Shown one piece after another: positions 8,320 through 16,303 of a stretch of DNA of 64,000 nucleotides (the first letter of the stretch is position 1; each line of letters opens with the position of its first letter). The DNA comes from Hyphomicrobiales bacterium. GTDB lineage: Bacteria > Pseudomonadota > Alphaproteobacteria > Rhizobiales > Rhizobiaceae. Below the pieces are notes generated by a model. That model was not told the DNA's origin. It made no database searches and saw only the letters and a list, made by a program, of their open reading frames with translations. A program made the translations under genes and the position numbers. The DNA lies in contig UCEY01000019.1 in NCBI GenBank assembly GCA_900471605.1, positions 61,111 through 125,110 on the forward strand, written 5' to 3'.

Positions 8320-8602
8320 CGGTGGTGAGCAGCGAACACAAGCGGATGGCCGCCTCTAACCCATTCCACCTGCGACCGGCAGCGATCAAGGTCTTGGTCT
8401 CAAACTCGCGGGACGATCGTAGTGAGATCGCCAGACAGCTCTGCAGGTAACAATTTCGGAACCCGCCAGAAACTGTTGCCGCTGATGTAAACCCCATAAG
8501 CAAATTGGTTGGCCCTGGGCTCAGGAGGAGGATGAACACGGCAAAGATAAATGCAGGATAGTTCATCGCGGGCAGCCCGTTGGAGCGGTGATTTTAGTCG
8601 GC
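8320..8602. other. Rearrangement scar between importer and kinase genes
   Basis: The region holds no intact gene. Minus-strand bases 8495-8566 encode a LysE N-terminus (listed separately). The rest (8320-8490) keeps an open minus-strand frame but resembles no protein. It may be the end of an insertion sequence, which would explain the simultaneous loss of the importer ATPases and of the LysE body. No terminal inverted repeat or target duplication was recognised. Confidence 0.45.
8495..8566 (-). pseudogene. N-terminal fragment of a LysE/RhtB-family exporter
   Basis: The first 24 residues from ATG 8566 (MNYPAFIFAVFILL, then LSPGPTNLLM) match the first membrane helix of LysE/RhtB amino-acid exporters, including the conserved PGP motif. 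After residue 24 the frame continues to 8288 as unrelated sequence, so the exporter was cut and fused to foreign DNA. Confidence 0.6.
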
Positions 8603-9517
8603 TTAAACGGTTACATCCAGTGCGCTCTGCCCTTCCGGCGTCTCACTCCAACTATCCGTGTCGATTTTATAAGGAATGCTCGACTGGCTTCCAGGACGGG
8701 AGCAGGCAATCGCAGCCGCCGTTGCGGCTCGCCGCATCGCCGAGTCGAGAGGAAGGCCCCGATCGAGCGCTGAAGCGAGCACGCCCACAAAGCAGTCGCC
8801 AGCCGCGGTTGTGTCCACGGCATCGATCCGCAGCGCCGGTACCCTCACCTCCTTGCCGTCGACGAAAGCTTCGGCTCCCTCGCCGCCCATGGTGCGCAAG
8901 ACCCCGACCTTAAGCGCGTCCGACAACGTTCTCGCGCGCGGCTCGCATCCGAGCCAACCTGCAAGAGCTTCGGCCTCGTCTTCATTGACGATTACAATAT
9001 CGACCAACGACAGTAGGTCGCGATCTAGCCTGTAAGCCGGAGCGAGGTTGAGGATCGATTTCGCAGGATGGCTGGAAACCCGTCTGATGAGATTTTCGAT
9101 CTGGGTAGCGTGGTTCTCCATCTGCATCAGGACGTAAGTCGCTTCACGAAGCAGCTCATCTTCAACACAATCAGATTGCGCGACAAGGTTGGCGCCTGCT
9201 GCAACGGCGATCATGTTGCGGCCGTCGGCATCGATCATGATGGCGGCGGAGCCGGTGGGTTCTTTCGACCGGACCACGCGGCTGATATCGACCTCGCCCT
9301 GCAAGTTCTGAAGAGCGATGGGGGCCACGGCGTCGTCACCAACCGCCCCCGCCATAACGACCTTTGCGCCATCTCGCGCAGCAGCTAACGCTTGGTTGGC
9401 GCCCTTCCCCCCGGCCTCGGTTCGAGACCCCCGAGCTAAGACGGTCTGGCCCGCTTGAGGTATCTCCTCGAGCAAATAGATGAGGTCAACATTGATTGAT
9501 CCAAACGTGACGATCAT
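8603..9517 (-). CDS. PfkB-family sugar kinase (ribokinase-like)
   Basis: A 304-residue cytoplasmic kinase. PfkB signature 1 is seen as AGGKGANQALAAAR near residues 35-48. Signature 2 is DTTAAGDCFVG near 235-245, with the catalytic Asp in the GD pair (the usual DTTGAGD has Ala for the first Gly here). It phosphorylates a sugar, nucleoside or similar alcohol with ATP. The ATG at 9517 begins at the conserved MIVTFGSINVD; the frame is open to 9583 without homology. It is divergent from the IclR gene at 9797. Two tandem IclR-type sites at 9591-9605 and 9609-9623 lie upstream and should control it. The substrate is unknown, probably an intermediate of the 8.6-28.5 kb locus. Confidence 0.85.
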   Translation of the reverse strand: MIVTFGSINVDLIYLLEEIPQAGQTVLARGSRTEAGGKGANQALAAARDGAKVVMAGAVGDDAVAPIALQNLQGEVDISRVVRSKEPTGSAAIMIDADGRNMIAVAAGANLVAQSDCVEDELLREATYVLMQMENHATQIENLIRRVSSHPAKSILNLAPAYRLDRDLLSLVDIVIVNEDEAEALAGWLGCEPRARTLSDALKVGVLRTMGGEGAEAFVDGKEVRVPALRIDAVDTTAAGDCFVGVLASALDRGLPLDSAMRRAATAAAIACSRPGSQSSIPYKIDTDSWSETPEGQSALDVTV

Positions 9518-9590
9518 AGCTTTCGACCCTAAGCCCGCTTTGCGACGGCGTGACGGAAACGTTGGTTTTCCCTCAGCCCGCACAATTCTT

Positions 9591-9623
9591 CAGAATTTAT
9601 TTCCTTATTAGAATTTATTTCCA
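9591..9623. promoter_or_regulatory. Two tandem IclR-type operator sites upstream of the kinase
   Basis: Site A at 9591-9605 (CAGAA-TTTAT-TTCCT) and site B at 9609-9623 (TAGAA-TTTAT-TTCCA) fit the pattern TGGAA-N5-TTCCA with few mismatches. Their centres are 18 bp apart, and they share the direct repeat AGAATTTATTTCC. They lie 74-106 bp upstream of the kinase start. Confidence 0.6.
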
Positions 9624-9735
9624 TTTTCATCAAGATAAAACCGACGACACCCTGGCGGGTTTCATCAAGGCCTGCGATCAGAGTGACACGAAGGATCCGA
9701 GAAAAGCTCAAGTCCGAAGGACACGGAGTCATCTT

Positions 9736-9750
9736 TGGAAGACTATTCCA
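9736..9750. promoter_or_regulatory. IclR-type operator in front of the first IclR gene
   Basis: TGGAA-GACTA-TTCCA is a perfect 5-bp inverted repeat with 5-bp spacing, 46 bp upstream of the TTG start at 9797. It overlaps a second repeat, TTCCA-TAA-TGGAA, at 9746-9758. The layout fits autoregulation of an IclR protein; the consensus TGGAAATnATTTCCA is known for the IclR of enterobacteria. Confidence 0.65.
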
Positions 9751-9796
9751 TAATGGAAACAAACCTTATACGCTGCCCCAAAAGGAGATTCCGGAT

Positions 9797-10621
9797 TTGA
9801 CTGTCGCGGCCGTATCACGATGTTTAACGCTCTTGGAAGTGCTGGCTGGAGAAGCAGGATCAGTTGAGCTGTCTGACCTTGCCGGACGCCTCGATATGCC
9901 GGCTAGTGCGGTCCATCGCCTGTTGACGACGCTGATTAGCCACGGGTGGGTTACCCAGGATGCCGCGAGCCAAAACTACGCCTTGTCACTTCGATTGAGC
10001 GCCTTGGCGTTCCGGAATCTTGATGCGCGGAATGTGCCTGACGTAGTGCAGTCCGTTTTGAACCGATTGGCTGCGGACACGAAAGAATATTGCCGTCTGG
10101 CAATCCTGGAAGGCCAGGATTTGGTGTGGGTTGCACGCGCACAAGGTGCGACAACCGGCCTCCGATATGATCCGGACATGGGACAAGAGATTGTTCTTCA
10201 CGCAACAGCGAATGGAAAGGCATGGCTTTCCACCCTACCCGAAGAACAGGCGCTGGAGATTGTCTATTCCCGCGGCTTTACGGCTAAACGAAAGCTTGGT
10301 CCCAATTCGGCTCGATCAATCGATGAACTACGCGTTCGGCTGATGGAAACCCGAGAACGGGGCTTCGCAACCTCTGTCGAAGAAGGAGAGGCTGGTACCG
10401 CAGCGGTCGCAGTTCCGTTTCGGGCCAGTTCTAACATAGAAGCTCCGGTAGCTGGGACAATTTCCGTTGCAGGGCCTTTAATGCGCATAACCGAGGATCG
10501 TTGGCCTGACCTTGCCCACTCCCTTAACAGGGCAGCAGCGGAACTGAGCGATATTTGGCCTCTCCGAGTTCGTCAGCGAACCATGACACCATTGATTGTG
10601 GCAACGGGTGCAGTGCGGTAG
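9797..10621 (+). CDS. IclR-family transcriptional regulator 1
   Basis: A 274-residue regulator. A winged helix-turn-helix fills residues 5-60 (SRCLTLLEVLAG, ELSDLAGRLDMPASAVHRLL) and an IclR effector domain fills about 75-255 (HATANGKAWLSTLP, GTISVAGPLMRI). GTG 9683 gives a longer frame, but TTG 9797 was chosen because AAGGAG lies 9-10 bp upstream and the homology begins there. It is related to the second IclR at 16304, with the same domain layout and the shared TANGKAWL motif. Sites of the TGGAA-N5-TTCCA type lie before this gene, the divergent kinase and the FG-GAP gene. The effector is unknown, presumably a pathway intermediate. Confidence 0.9.
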   Translation: MTVAAVSRCLTLLEVLAGEAGSVELSDLAGRLDMPASAVHRLLTTLISHGWVTQDAASQNYALSLRLSALAFRNLDARNVPDVVQSVLNRLAADTKEYCRLAILEGQDLVWVARAQGATTGLRYDPDMGQEIVLHATANGKAWLSTLPEEQALEIVYSRGFTAKRKLGPNSARSIDELRVRLMETRERGFATSVEEGEAGTAAVAVPFRASSNIEAPVAGTISVAGPLMRITEDRWPDLAHSLNRAAAELSDIWPLRVRQRTMTPLIVATGAVR

Positions 10622-11000
10622 CGGCTATCAAGATGATCTGCACTTCACAGCGCCGGCTCGGGATATCGCGCAACTCCACCGACATATCTCGTTAGGGTTG
10701 CTGGCCGCCGCCATCTCAGACATCGACTTTCAGCTTCGCGGAGGGAGTTCCGCGGCCTGCGCTTTGCCCTCCCTAGAAGTGCTAAGTCTACAATAAGCCG
10801 ACCAGCGAAGTCGCCACATCCAGCAGCTTGCTCTGTCACCCGTGACAGACGCACTTCAGGCACGTGGATCATCCTGTGCTTAACCACAAACACATCGGTC
10901 TCATCCGTTTTGCCCATTGCGGTACCTCTGGTTCATGCTGTGCACATTCTTCAAAACGTGTCGCGACTAAATTTTCGCTGGATTCGAAAGATGTTTTCGT
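10622..11000. other. Intergenic stretch without a supported gene
   Basis: Nothing convincing was found here. A minus-strand frame at 10645-10917 (90 codons) has no ribosome-binding site, domain or neighbour that supports it. The last bases before 11000 are AT-rich and probably belong to the promoter of the FG-GAP gene. Confidence 0.45.
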
Positions 11001-11002
11001 TT

Positions 11003-11017
11003 TAGAAATCGTTTCCA
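11003..11017 (+). promoter_or_regulatory. IclR-type operator in front of the FG-GAP gene
   Basis: TAGAA-ATCGT-TTCCA differs from a perfect TGGAA-N5-TTCCA at one base and lies 28 bp upstream of the start at 11045. It probably overlaps the promoter, which would fit repression. Confidence 0.6.
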
Positions 11018-11044
11018 TTAATGTTGAGAACGGGAGGGCTAGCG

Positions 11045-13018
11045 ATGAGCGTTACTCGATGGGAGGACGATGCCACTGTTTGGCACGGCCCCAACTACGG
11101 CTCGGAAGCACTGGAATATCATCCCGACGTGAAGTCGGCACCCGTTGCAGGGCGCATCATTACCTGCGTGGAGGTGGTGGACTGGAGCGGCAAAGGCACG
11201 AAGGACATGCTGATTTCGGCCTGGGACGCCTGTTATGACGGTCGTGTCTTCTTGCGCCGCCAGATTGGCACGAATCCCGACGGCACCCCTGTTTTGGGTG
11301 AAGAGGAACTGGTCGAAGGCGTGCGCGGCTATGTGACGGCCGTTAGGGATGGCGATATTTTCCACCTTGTCTCGGCATCTCGCTTGCGCAAGCAGATCTA
11401 CGTCTTCCCCAATATTGGCATGAAGGGTGCGCCGAAATTCGGCGATCCCGTCAGGCTCGATCTGGATGCCGACTGGGTCAAGGGCAATGAGTATTTCCAC
11501 ATGGCCCGCTTCCACGACATCGATGGCGATGGCGTGGCTGAGCTGATCGTCGGCAGCGACTATTGGAACGACTACTGGCCGAACGGTCTGGAATGGAATG
11601 ACGAAGGATATCGCGGATATGACGATGCCGGCCGCTGGCTGGGCGGTCCGTTGCGCGGTTTCCTCTATGCTTTCAAGAACAAGGGCACGCTCGCGGCGCC
11701 CGTCCTCGAGAAGGGTCATGCTCTCATCGCCGGCGAAACGCCGCTCGAAGTCTATGGCCAGCTCGCTCCGGCTTTCGGCCGCTTCGGCGCAGAGCGCCAG
11801 AGTGTGATAGCTGGCGAATTCTGGAATATCCTGCATATCGCAAAACAGCGCGAAGACGGAACTTTCGAGCCGACCAGCCTGGTCCGCACAATCGACGACA
11901 AGGTTCTGGAACTCGAACAATGCATCCACCTGCCCTGCGTAGTGGATTGGGATGGCGACGGCCGCGAGGATATTCTTTACGGCGCAGAAGACGGCTATAT
12001 CAGCTTCCTCAAGAACGTTGGCGATGGCGAAGACGGTCTTCCTCGTTTCGAACAGCGTGGCCGAATCGAGACCACGAAGCCTCTGATCCATGCCGGTATC
12101 CTGCCAAGCCCGGCGGCTTACGACTTCAGCGGCGACGGCCACTACGACCTGGTTGTCGGCAACAGTACGGGCGAACTGCTCTTCTACCAGAGCCGGGAAA
12201 AAGACGGCACGATCTATCTCGACAGGGAAATCATGCTGAAGGGCGGCGAAACGCCGATCCGACTTGCGGCTGGTCTGACGGGTTCGATCCAGGGGCCTTC
12301 GGAGAAGATGTTTGGCTATTCCTGCCCGACACTGGCCGACTGGACCGGCAATGGCAGCATGGACATTCTGGTCAGCGACGTGACCGGCCGGCACCGTCTG
12401 TTCCGCAATACCGGCGAAAAGACGATCCCGCCGCGCTTCGAGGAAGAGGAGTTCCTTACTTACAAGGGCAAGCCGCTGAAGACCGTCTGGCGGGTTCGAC
12501 CGGCGGTCGTCGACTGGCTCAAGGACAACGATCTTCACTATGTCGCATTGGATGAGGACGGCATCCTCAGCGACTGGAGGAAGGCGTCCGATACGGAACT
12601 CGTCGAAAAGCGTTTCCTTCAGTGGGAAAATGGCGACGCCATGCGCTTCACTGTGGATGTCGGCGGTGGGCGCGGCCGTGTGAAGCTTTGCTTTTGCGAT
12701 TGGGAAGGCGCTGGCCGTACCGATCTGATCTTCGGTACCCATGCCCGCGCCTGCGTGCCGCCGGATCCCAAGACCGGTGCGCCCCGCAACACGACCAAGC
12801 AGGCCGGCCTCTTCTATTCGCGCAACGTCGGGACACCGGACGAGCCCCGTTTTGCATTGCCGGTTCCGATCAAGCATCGAAACGAGACTATTCAGATGGC
12901 AATGCATGTCGCCTCTCCGGAAGTCGTCGATTGGGCTGGTCGCGGCGTGCTCGACATTATCGTGGGCATCGAGGACGGCAGCATTGTCTGGCTCAAGCGT
13001 GAGGAACTGTCGTGGTGA
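11045..13018 (+). CDS. Large cytoplasmic FG-GAP/VCBS beta-propeller protein of unknown function
   Basis: A 657-residue protein built from FG-GAP/VCBS-like repeats. Many Asp-rich loops of the type DIDGDGVAELIVG, DWDGDGREDILYG, DFSGDGHYDLVVG and DWTGNGSMDILVS are spread along the chain, as in seven- or eight-bladed calcium-binding propellers. No signal peptide or membrane segment is present, which is unusual because most such proteins are exported. ATG 11045 was preferred over ATG 11021 because GGGAGGG lies 6-12 bp upstream. It overlaps the shikimate-dehydrogenase-like gene by 7 bp, so the two are coupled. Several polysaccharide lyase families use propellers, so a lyase or glycoside-processing role is possible; the substrate cannot be named. 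Confidence 0.7.
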   Translation: MSVTRWEDDATVWHGPNYGSEALEYHPDVKSAPVAGRIITCVEVVDWSGKGTKDMLISAWDACYDGRVFLRRQIGTNPDGTPVLGEEELVEGVRGYVTAVRDGDIFHLVSASRLRKQIYVFPNIGMKGAPKFGDPVRLDLDADWVKGNEYFHMARFHDIDGDGVAELIVGSDYWNDYWPNGLEWNDEGYRGYDDAGRWLGGPLRGFLYAFKNKGTLAAPVLEKGHALIAGETPLEVYGQLAPAFGRFGAERQSVIAGEFWNILHIAKQREDGTFEPTSLVRTIDDKVLELEQCIHLPCVVDWDGDGREDILYGAEDGYISFLKNVGDGEDGLPRFEQRGRIETTKPLIHAGILPSPAAYDFSGDGHYDLVVGNSTGELLFYQSREKDGTIYLDREIMLKGGETPIRLAAGLTGSIQGPSEKMFGYSCPTLADWTGNGSMDILVSDVTGRHRLFRNTGEKTIPPRFEEEEFLTYKGKPLKTVWRVRPAVVDWLKDNDLHYVALDEDGILSDWRKASDTELVEKRFLQWENGDAMRFTVDVGGGRGRVKLCFCDWEGAGRTDLIFGTHARACVPPDPKTGAPRNTTKQAGLFYSRNVGTPDEPRFALPVPIKHRNETIQMAMHVASPEVVDWAGRGVLDIIVGIEDGSIVWLKREELSW

Positions 13019-13821
13019 ACGGCGTCATCATTCGCGGCACGACCAAGCTCATCGGCATCATCGGCGACCCGATCGTCCAGGCCAAGTCGCCGGCAGCGGT
13101 CAATCCGCTCTTTGCGGCACGTGGAGCGGATATCGTATCTGTCCCGCTCCATGTTCCTGCAAGGGACCTGCCTACGATATGGGCCGGCCTGAAGGCCATG
13201 CCGAACCTCGTGGGGTTCGGCATTACCCTGCCCCACAAGCAGACTGCCATCGATCTGTGCGATAGTCTTGACCCGGTTGCCGAGCGGGTCGGGGCCGTCA
13301 ATCTCGTGCGCCGCGAGAAGGACGGCAGCTTCCGCGGCTACCAGTTCGATGGCAAGGGCTTCGTGCGCGGTCTCCAGTCCAAGGGGATCACGATCGAAAG
13401 TCGTGATGCACTCATCGTCGGAGCAGGAGGCGCCTCGGTCGCTATAGCGTTCGCACTCGTCGAGGCCGGCGCCAAGAGCATCACGGTATCAAATCGGACC
13501 GCCGACAAAGCTGAAGCACTAGCGGATGCGGTAAACGCCGACTTCGGAAGGAAGGTTGCCAAAGCAGGCGGGCCGAAGCCAGAAGCTGGTCAGCTCGTCA
13601 TCAATGCGACTTCGCTCGGCCTTCTCGATACGGACGCGCTCCCGCTGGATCCGGACTTGTTGCGGCCGGGAATGACATTTGCCGAAGTCATTGCCCAGCC
13701 AGAGATCACGAGACTTCTCGCACTGGCCGCGGCAAAAGGTGTCGAAACCCATTCCGGCATGCACATGATCACCGGACAAGCCGACCTTACCGTCGACCAC
13801 ATCTGTGAGCTCTGGGCTTAG
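13012..13821 (+). CDS. Shikimate-dehydrogenase-like oxidoreductase 1
   Basis: A 269-residue AroE-fold protein. The catalytic Lys76 (TLPHK) and Asp113 (QFDGKGF) are kept, and the NAD(P)-binding loop GAGGASVAIAF (137-147) and a C-terminal GMHMITGQ are present. In true shikimate dehydrogenases two serines in HSxSP hold the substrate carboxylate. Here the motif is QAKSP: the first serine is lost and Ser26 remains. The NTD asparagine is also replaced by Phe. Reversible oxidation of a cyclic or polyol substrate other than shikimate is therefore likely. Start is GTG 13012 (or GTG 13015) inside the end of the FG-GAP gene. It resembles the second copy at 23760. Confidence 0.8.
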   Translation: MVNGVIIRGTTKLIGIIGDPIVQAKSPAAVNPLFAARGADIVSVPLHVPARDLPTIWAGLKAMPNLVGFGITLPHKQTAIDLCDSLDPVAERVGAVNLVRREKDGSFRGYQFDGKGFVRGLQSKGITIESRDALIVGAGGASVAIAFALVEAGAKSITVSNRTADKAEALADAVNADFGRKVAKAGGPKPEAGQLVINATSLGLLDTDALPLDPDLLRPGMTFAEVIAQPEITRLLALAAAKGVETHSGMHMITGQADLTVDHICELWA

Positions 13822-13998
13822 CTGCGTCTCGCTTTACTGCACCAAGCGTCAGGCTTGACGTGTGGGACATGACGCTCTCGCAAGCATCCGTCGTCGCGTC
13901 TGACCCGCGCTTCAAGTGACATGCACCGGACCGTCATCTGAGCACGCTCGATCTCCGGGACGCTTTTCCTTCGAGGGGAACTGTGAGTTGGGCCAGGT

Positions 13999-14931
13999 TT
14001 ATCCACCTCCCTGATGTTGCAGTCTCAGACCTTTCTCCGGCCACCGAAGTCGGCCAACCCGCCCTGTCAGGGACAGGGTCACGACGGCGTCTTGCAGGTC
14101 TTGCCCTGCAAATCCGAGATTTGTCGGATAGATTTCCGGCATCCGCACTTGGTCGAGTAATTCACCTCTTGGCGAGACGACCGTTATGCACCCTGTCACT
14201 AAGGTTGAGACGCAAATATTACCTGAGGCTGCAACCTTCAGGCTGTCGAACCGCTGAAAGCCGCCAAGTCCGATAACGAGTTCCCCGCCGGCCTGGCTCG
14301 GAAATGGTTTCTTATGCACCACCCCCGGGTCAGCGATGGCGTAACTCCACAGTCGGGCTGTTTCCATTTCGGCGACGTAAAGGGTCCCAAGATCGGGTGA
14401 TAAACCAATCCCATTCGGTGCTATGAGCGGAAACGCAACCCTCTTAATCGAACTGCCATCGGCCTTTGCGTAAAACACCGCACCGTGGTCGCGCTGGAAC
14501 TCCCGGACCCTGCCGGTGTCAGTAAAATAAAACCCGCCATGGTTATCGAAAACGATGTCGTTTGGGCCGCTAAGGGTTTGGCCGTCGCATTGATCATACA
14601 AGGTCATAACCTTGCCGGTGGAGACATCGACCTTTTGGATCAGACCACCGCTATAGTCGGGAGCCAGGCCGACAGGACGCAACAAACCGCCCTCCTCTGC
14701 CCAGGAGAACCCTCCGTTATTGCACACGTAAAGCGCATCATCCGGCCCCAGAGCCATCCCGTTAGGACCACCGTTGGTCACCGCCAGTAGTTCGTGTCTT
14801 CCGCCTTCCCTGATCCTCACAATCCTGCCGCGGCCGATCTCCACGACGGCAATCGTGCCGTCGGGGAGTTCAACAGGTCCTTCGGGGAAGTGAAGTCCCG
14901 TTGCTATGATTTCTATATCGGGCTGCGTCAT
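13999..14931 (-). CDS. SMP-30/gluconolactonase-family lactonase
   Basis: A 310-residue six-bladed propeller of the SMP-30/LRE family, with HFPEGPVEL near the N-terminus (metal-ligand Glu), PNGMALGPDDALYVCNN, SGPNDIVFD and PNGIGLSPD supplying the Asn/Asp ligands of the central metal. Members hydrolyse sugar lactones in the cytoplasm. Together with the Gfo/Idh protein and the sugar importer it suggests a pathway in which an oxidised sugar or cyclitol passes through a lactone. It is transcribed away from the dehydrogenase-like gene and separated by 180 bp from the next minus-strand gene. Confidence 0.85.
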   Translation of the reverse strand: MTQPDIEIIATGLHFPEGPVELPDGTIAVVEIGRGRIVRIREGGRHELLAVTNGGPNGMALGPDDALYVCNNGGFSWAEEGGLLRPVGLAPDYSGGLIQKVDVSTGKVMTLYDQCDGQTLSGPNDIVFDNHGGFYFTDTGRVREFQRDHGAVFYAKADGSSIKRVAFPLIAPNGIGLSPDLGTLYVAEMETARLWSYAIADPGVVHKKPFPSQAGGELVIGLGGFQRFDSLKVAASGNICVSTLVTGCITVVSPRGELLDQVRMPEIYPTNLGFAGQDLQDAVVTLSLTGRVGRLRWPEKGLRLQHQGGG

Positions 14932-15111
14932 AGGATCGGCCCAGAATGGAAAAAGAGGTCGACGTCAAAGAAATTCAGACGAACGAATAACGTGAACAAA
15001 ACTCGCAGTGTCTGTGCATCAGGCCGCTGCCGACATGCACATCGTCACGGTTGGGCTTCATGCACGGGTCTCGTTCGAAAAAGCGCCGCTAGATGAACGC
15101 TCAGCAGACAA

Positions 15112-16119
15112 CTAGCTACTGAGTTCGACTTGCTCAGGCGCTCCGCCATTTGCCGCCGAGCGATAACCCGCTTCAACGACGGCCAGCGCGCGCTCCGCTT
15201 CAAGCAGGCCTGCAACGGGAGGGCGTCCACTTGCGAAATCCGCCCAGCTGCGGCGGAGGAAGATCGGATAATACGCGTCTGTGTTGTATTCGATGGTCGC
15301 GGCATAAGCCTTCTCTTGTTCGCGCGACTTGACATAGAACTGGTCGGCATATCCGCGAATGTAAGATTGACGATGCGAGAGCGAAAAGGCGAAATCCCGC
15401 TGATCGTCGGCGGTGGAGGGATATAGATAGCCTGTTTCGATTACCCCGATCTGTCCTGCGCCATTTCGGCAGGTGAACACCGCCTGTTCCTCGACGGTTA
15501 CGTCAGGTCGATAGATCTGGACCTGGCCTGAGACCTCAGTGATGGGGACTTGCGTCAGGTTTGAAATCAAGTCGATGAAGTGAATGCCAACGTTCAGCAT
15601 CGACCCGCCACCCGCATGCGCCTTTTCAAGCATCCAACCGCACCCGTTTCGCTCATACCGGGCTACCGAGCCGACGATAAACCTGAAGGAAAGATGTTGA
15701 AACCCATCTGGCGTGAACCCCGCAGCCGGCGCGAGACGATCAGCCAGATCGCTCACGCGCTGAATAAAGGGCACGCTCACGAAGACGCCGTGTTTCTCAG
15801 ACAGTTTGCGGATACGACGGACTTCCTCGAGATTAACCCCGCATGGTTTCTCGACGAGAAAGGGCTTACCCTTGACAATTAGCCGCTCGGCGAGTTCGGC
15901 CATGTCGGAGTGGCGGCTGAATACCAGCGCGAAGTCGAAATCCTGGCTCATGAGTTCGTCGTTGGAGCCATACAGTTTACAATTGAGCAGTTCGGAGAAC
16001 CGTGTGCCCGCAAATGCCGCGCTATCGGAAATGCCGATCACCTCGATACCCGGATCCTTGAGTGCAGCGATATAAAGTGGAAAATGCCAATGGCTGACAT
16101 CGAATACTGCGATCTTCAT
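15112..16119 (-). CDS. Gfo/Idh/MocA-family protein with atypical nucleotide motif
   Basis: A 335-residue member of the Gfo/Idh/MocA oxidoreductases, which usually oxidise sugars or cyclitols with NAD(P). The EKP motif is present (FLVEKPCGVNLEEV), followed by a C-terminal sheet domain with GGGSMLNVGIHFIDL. The N-terminal Rossmann strand reads MKIAVFDVSHWHFPLY and lacks the usual GxGxxG, so cofactor binding may differ. ATG 16119 was chosen because ACGGAG precedes it and homology starts there; the frame is open to 16176. It is divergent from the second IclR gene, sharing the 16267 operator region. Confidence 0.8.
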   Translation of the reverse strand: MKIAVFDVSHWHFPLYIAALKDPGIEVIGISDSAAFAGTRFSELLNCKLYGSNDELMSQDFDFALVFSRHSDMAELAERLIVKGKPFLVEKPCGVNLEEVRRIRKLSEKHGVFVSVPFIQRVSDLADRLAPAAGFTPDGFQHLSFRFIVGSVARYERNGCGWMLEKAHAGGGSMLNVGIHFIDLISNLTQVPITEVSGQVQIYRPDVTVEEQAVFTCRNGAGQIGVIETGYLYPSTADDQRDFAFSLSHRQSYIRGYADQFYVKSREQEKAYAATIEYNTDAYYPIFLRRSWADFASGRPPVAGLLEAERALAVVEAGYRSAANGGAPEQVELSS

Positions 16120-16266
16120 CACGACTCCGTTCATCGCGGGTTTATTGAGGCGAGCAGCCATGATTAAACGGATCAAATGCCGCGACCCGGATGATCCGAC
16201 AGCGCACGGCCTGATGGTTTATTGCCGTTCAAGCGGCTCCTTGTGAAACGCCCCTCGCAATGCTAT

Positions 16267-16281
16267 TGGAATAGCGTTCCG
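16267..16281. promoter_or_regulatory. IclR-type operator between Gfo/Idh and IclR2
   Basis: TGGAA-TAGCG-TTCCG fits TGGAA-N5-TTCCA with one mismatch and shares most of its centre with the site at 17201. It lies 22 bp upstream of the IclR2 start, over a possible -10 region (TATTGG at 16264-16269), so autoregulation is likely. Confidence 0.65.
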
Positions 16282-16303
16282 ATAAATCGAATATCGTGGT
16301 ATC

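Noticed and set aside
10645..10917. 90-codon minus-strand frame between IclR1 and the FG-GAP gene
   Set aside because: Not recognised, no start signal, and it lies in what looks like promoter or remnant DNA.
11039..12907. 622-codon open frame on the minus strand
   Set aside because: It is opposite the FG-GAP gene, lacks a ribosome-binding site and any domain, and has the composition expected of an antisense frame in high-G+C DNA.
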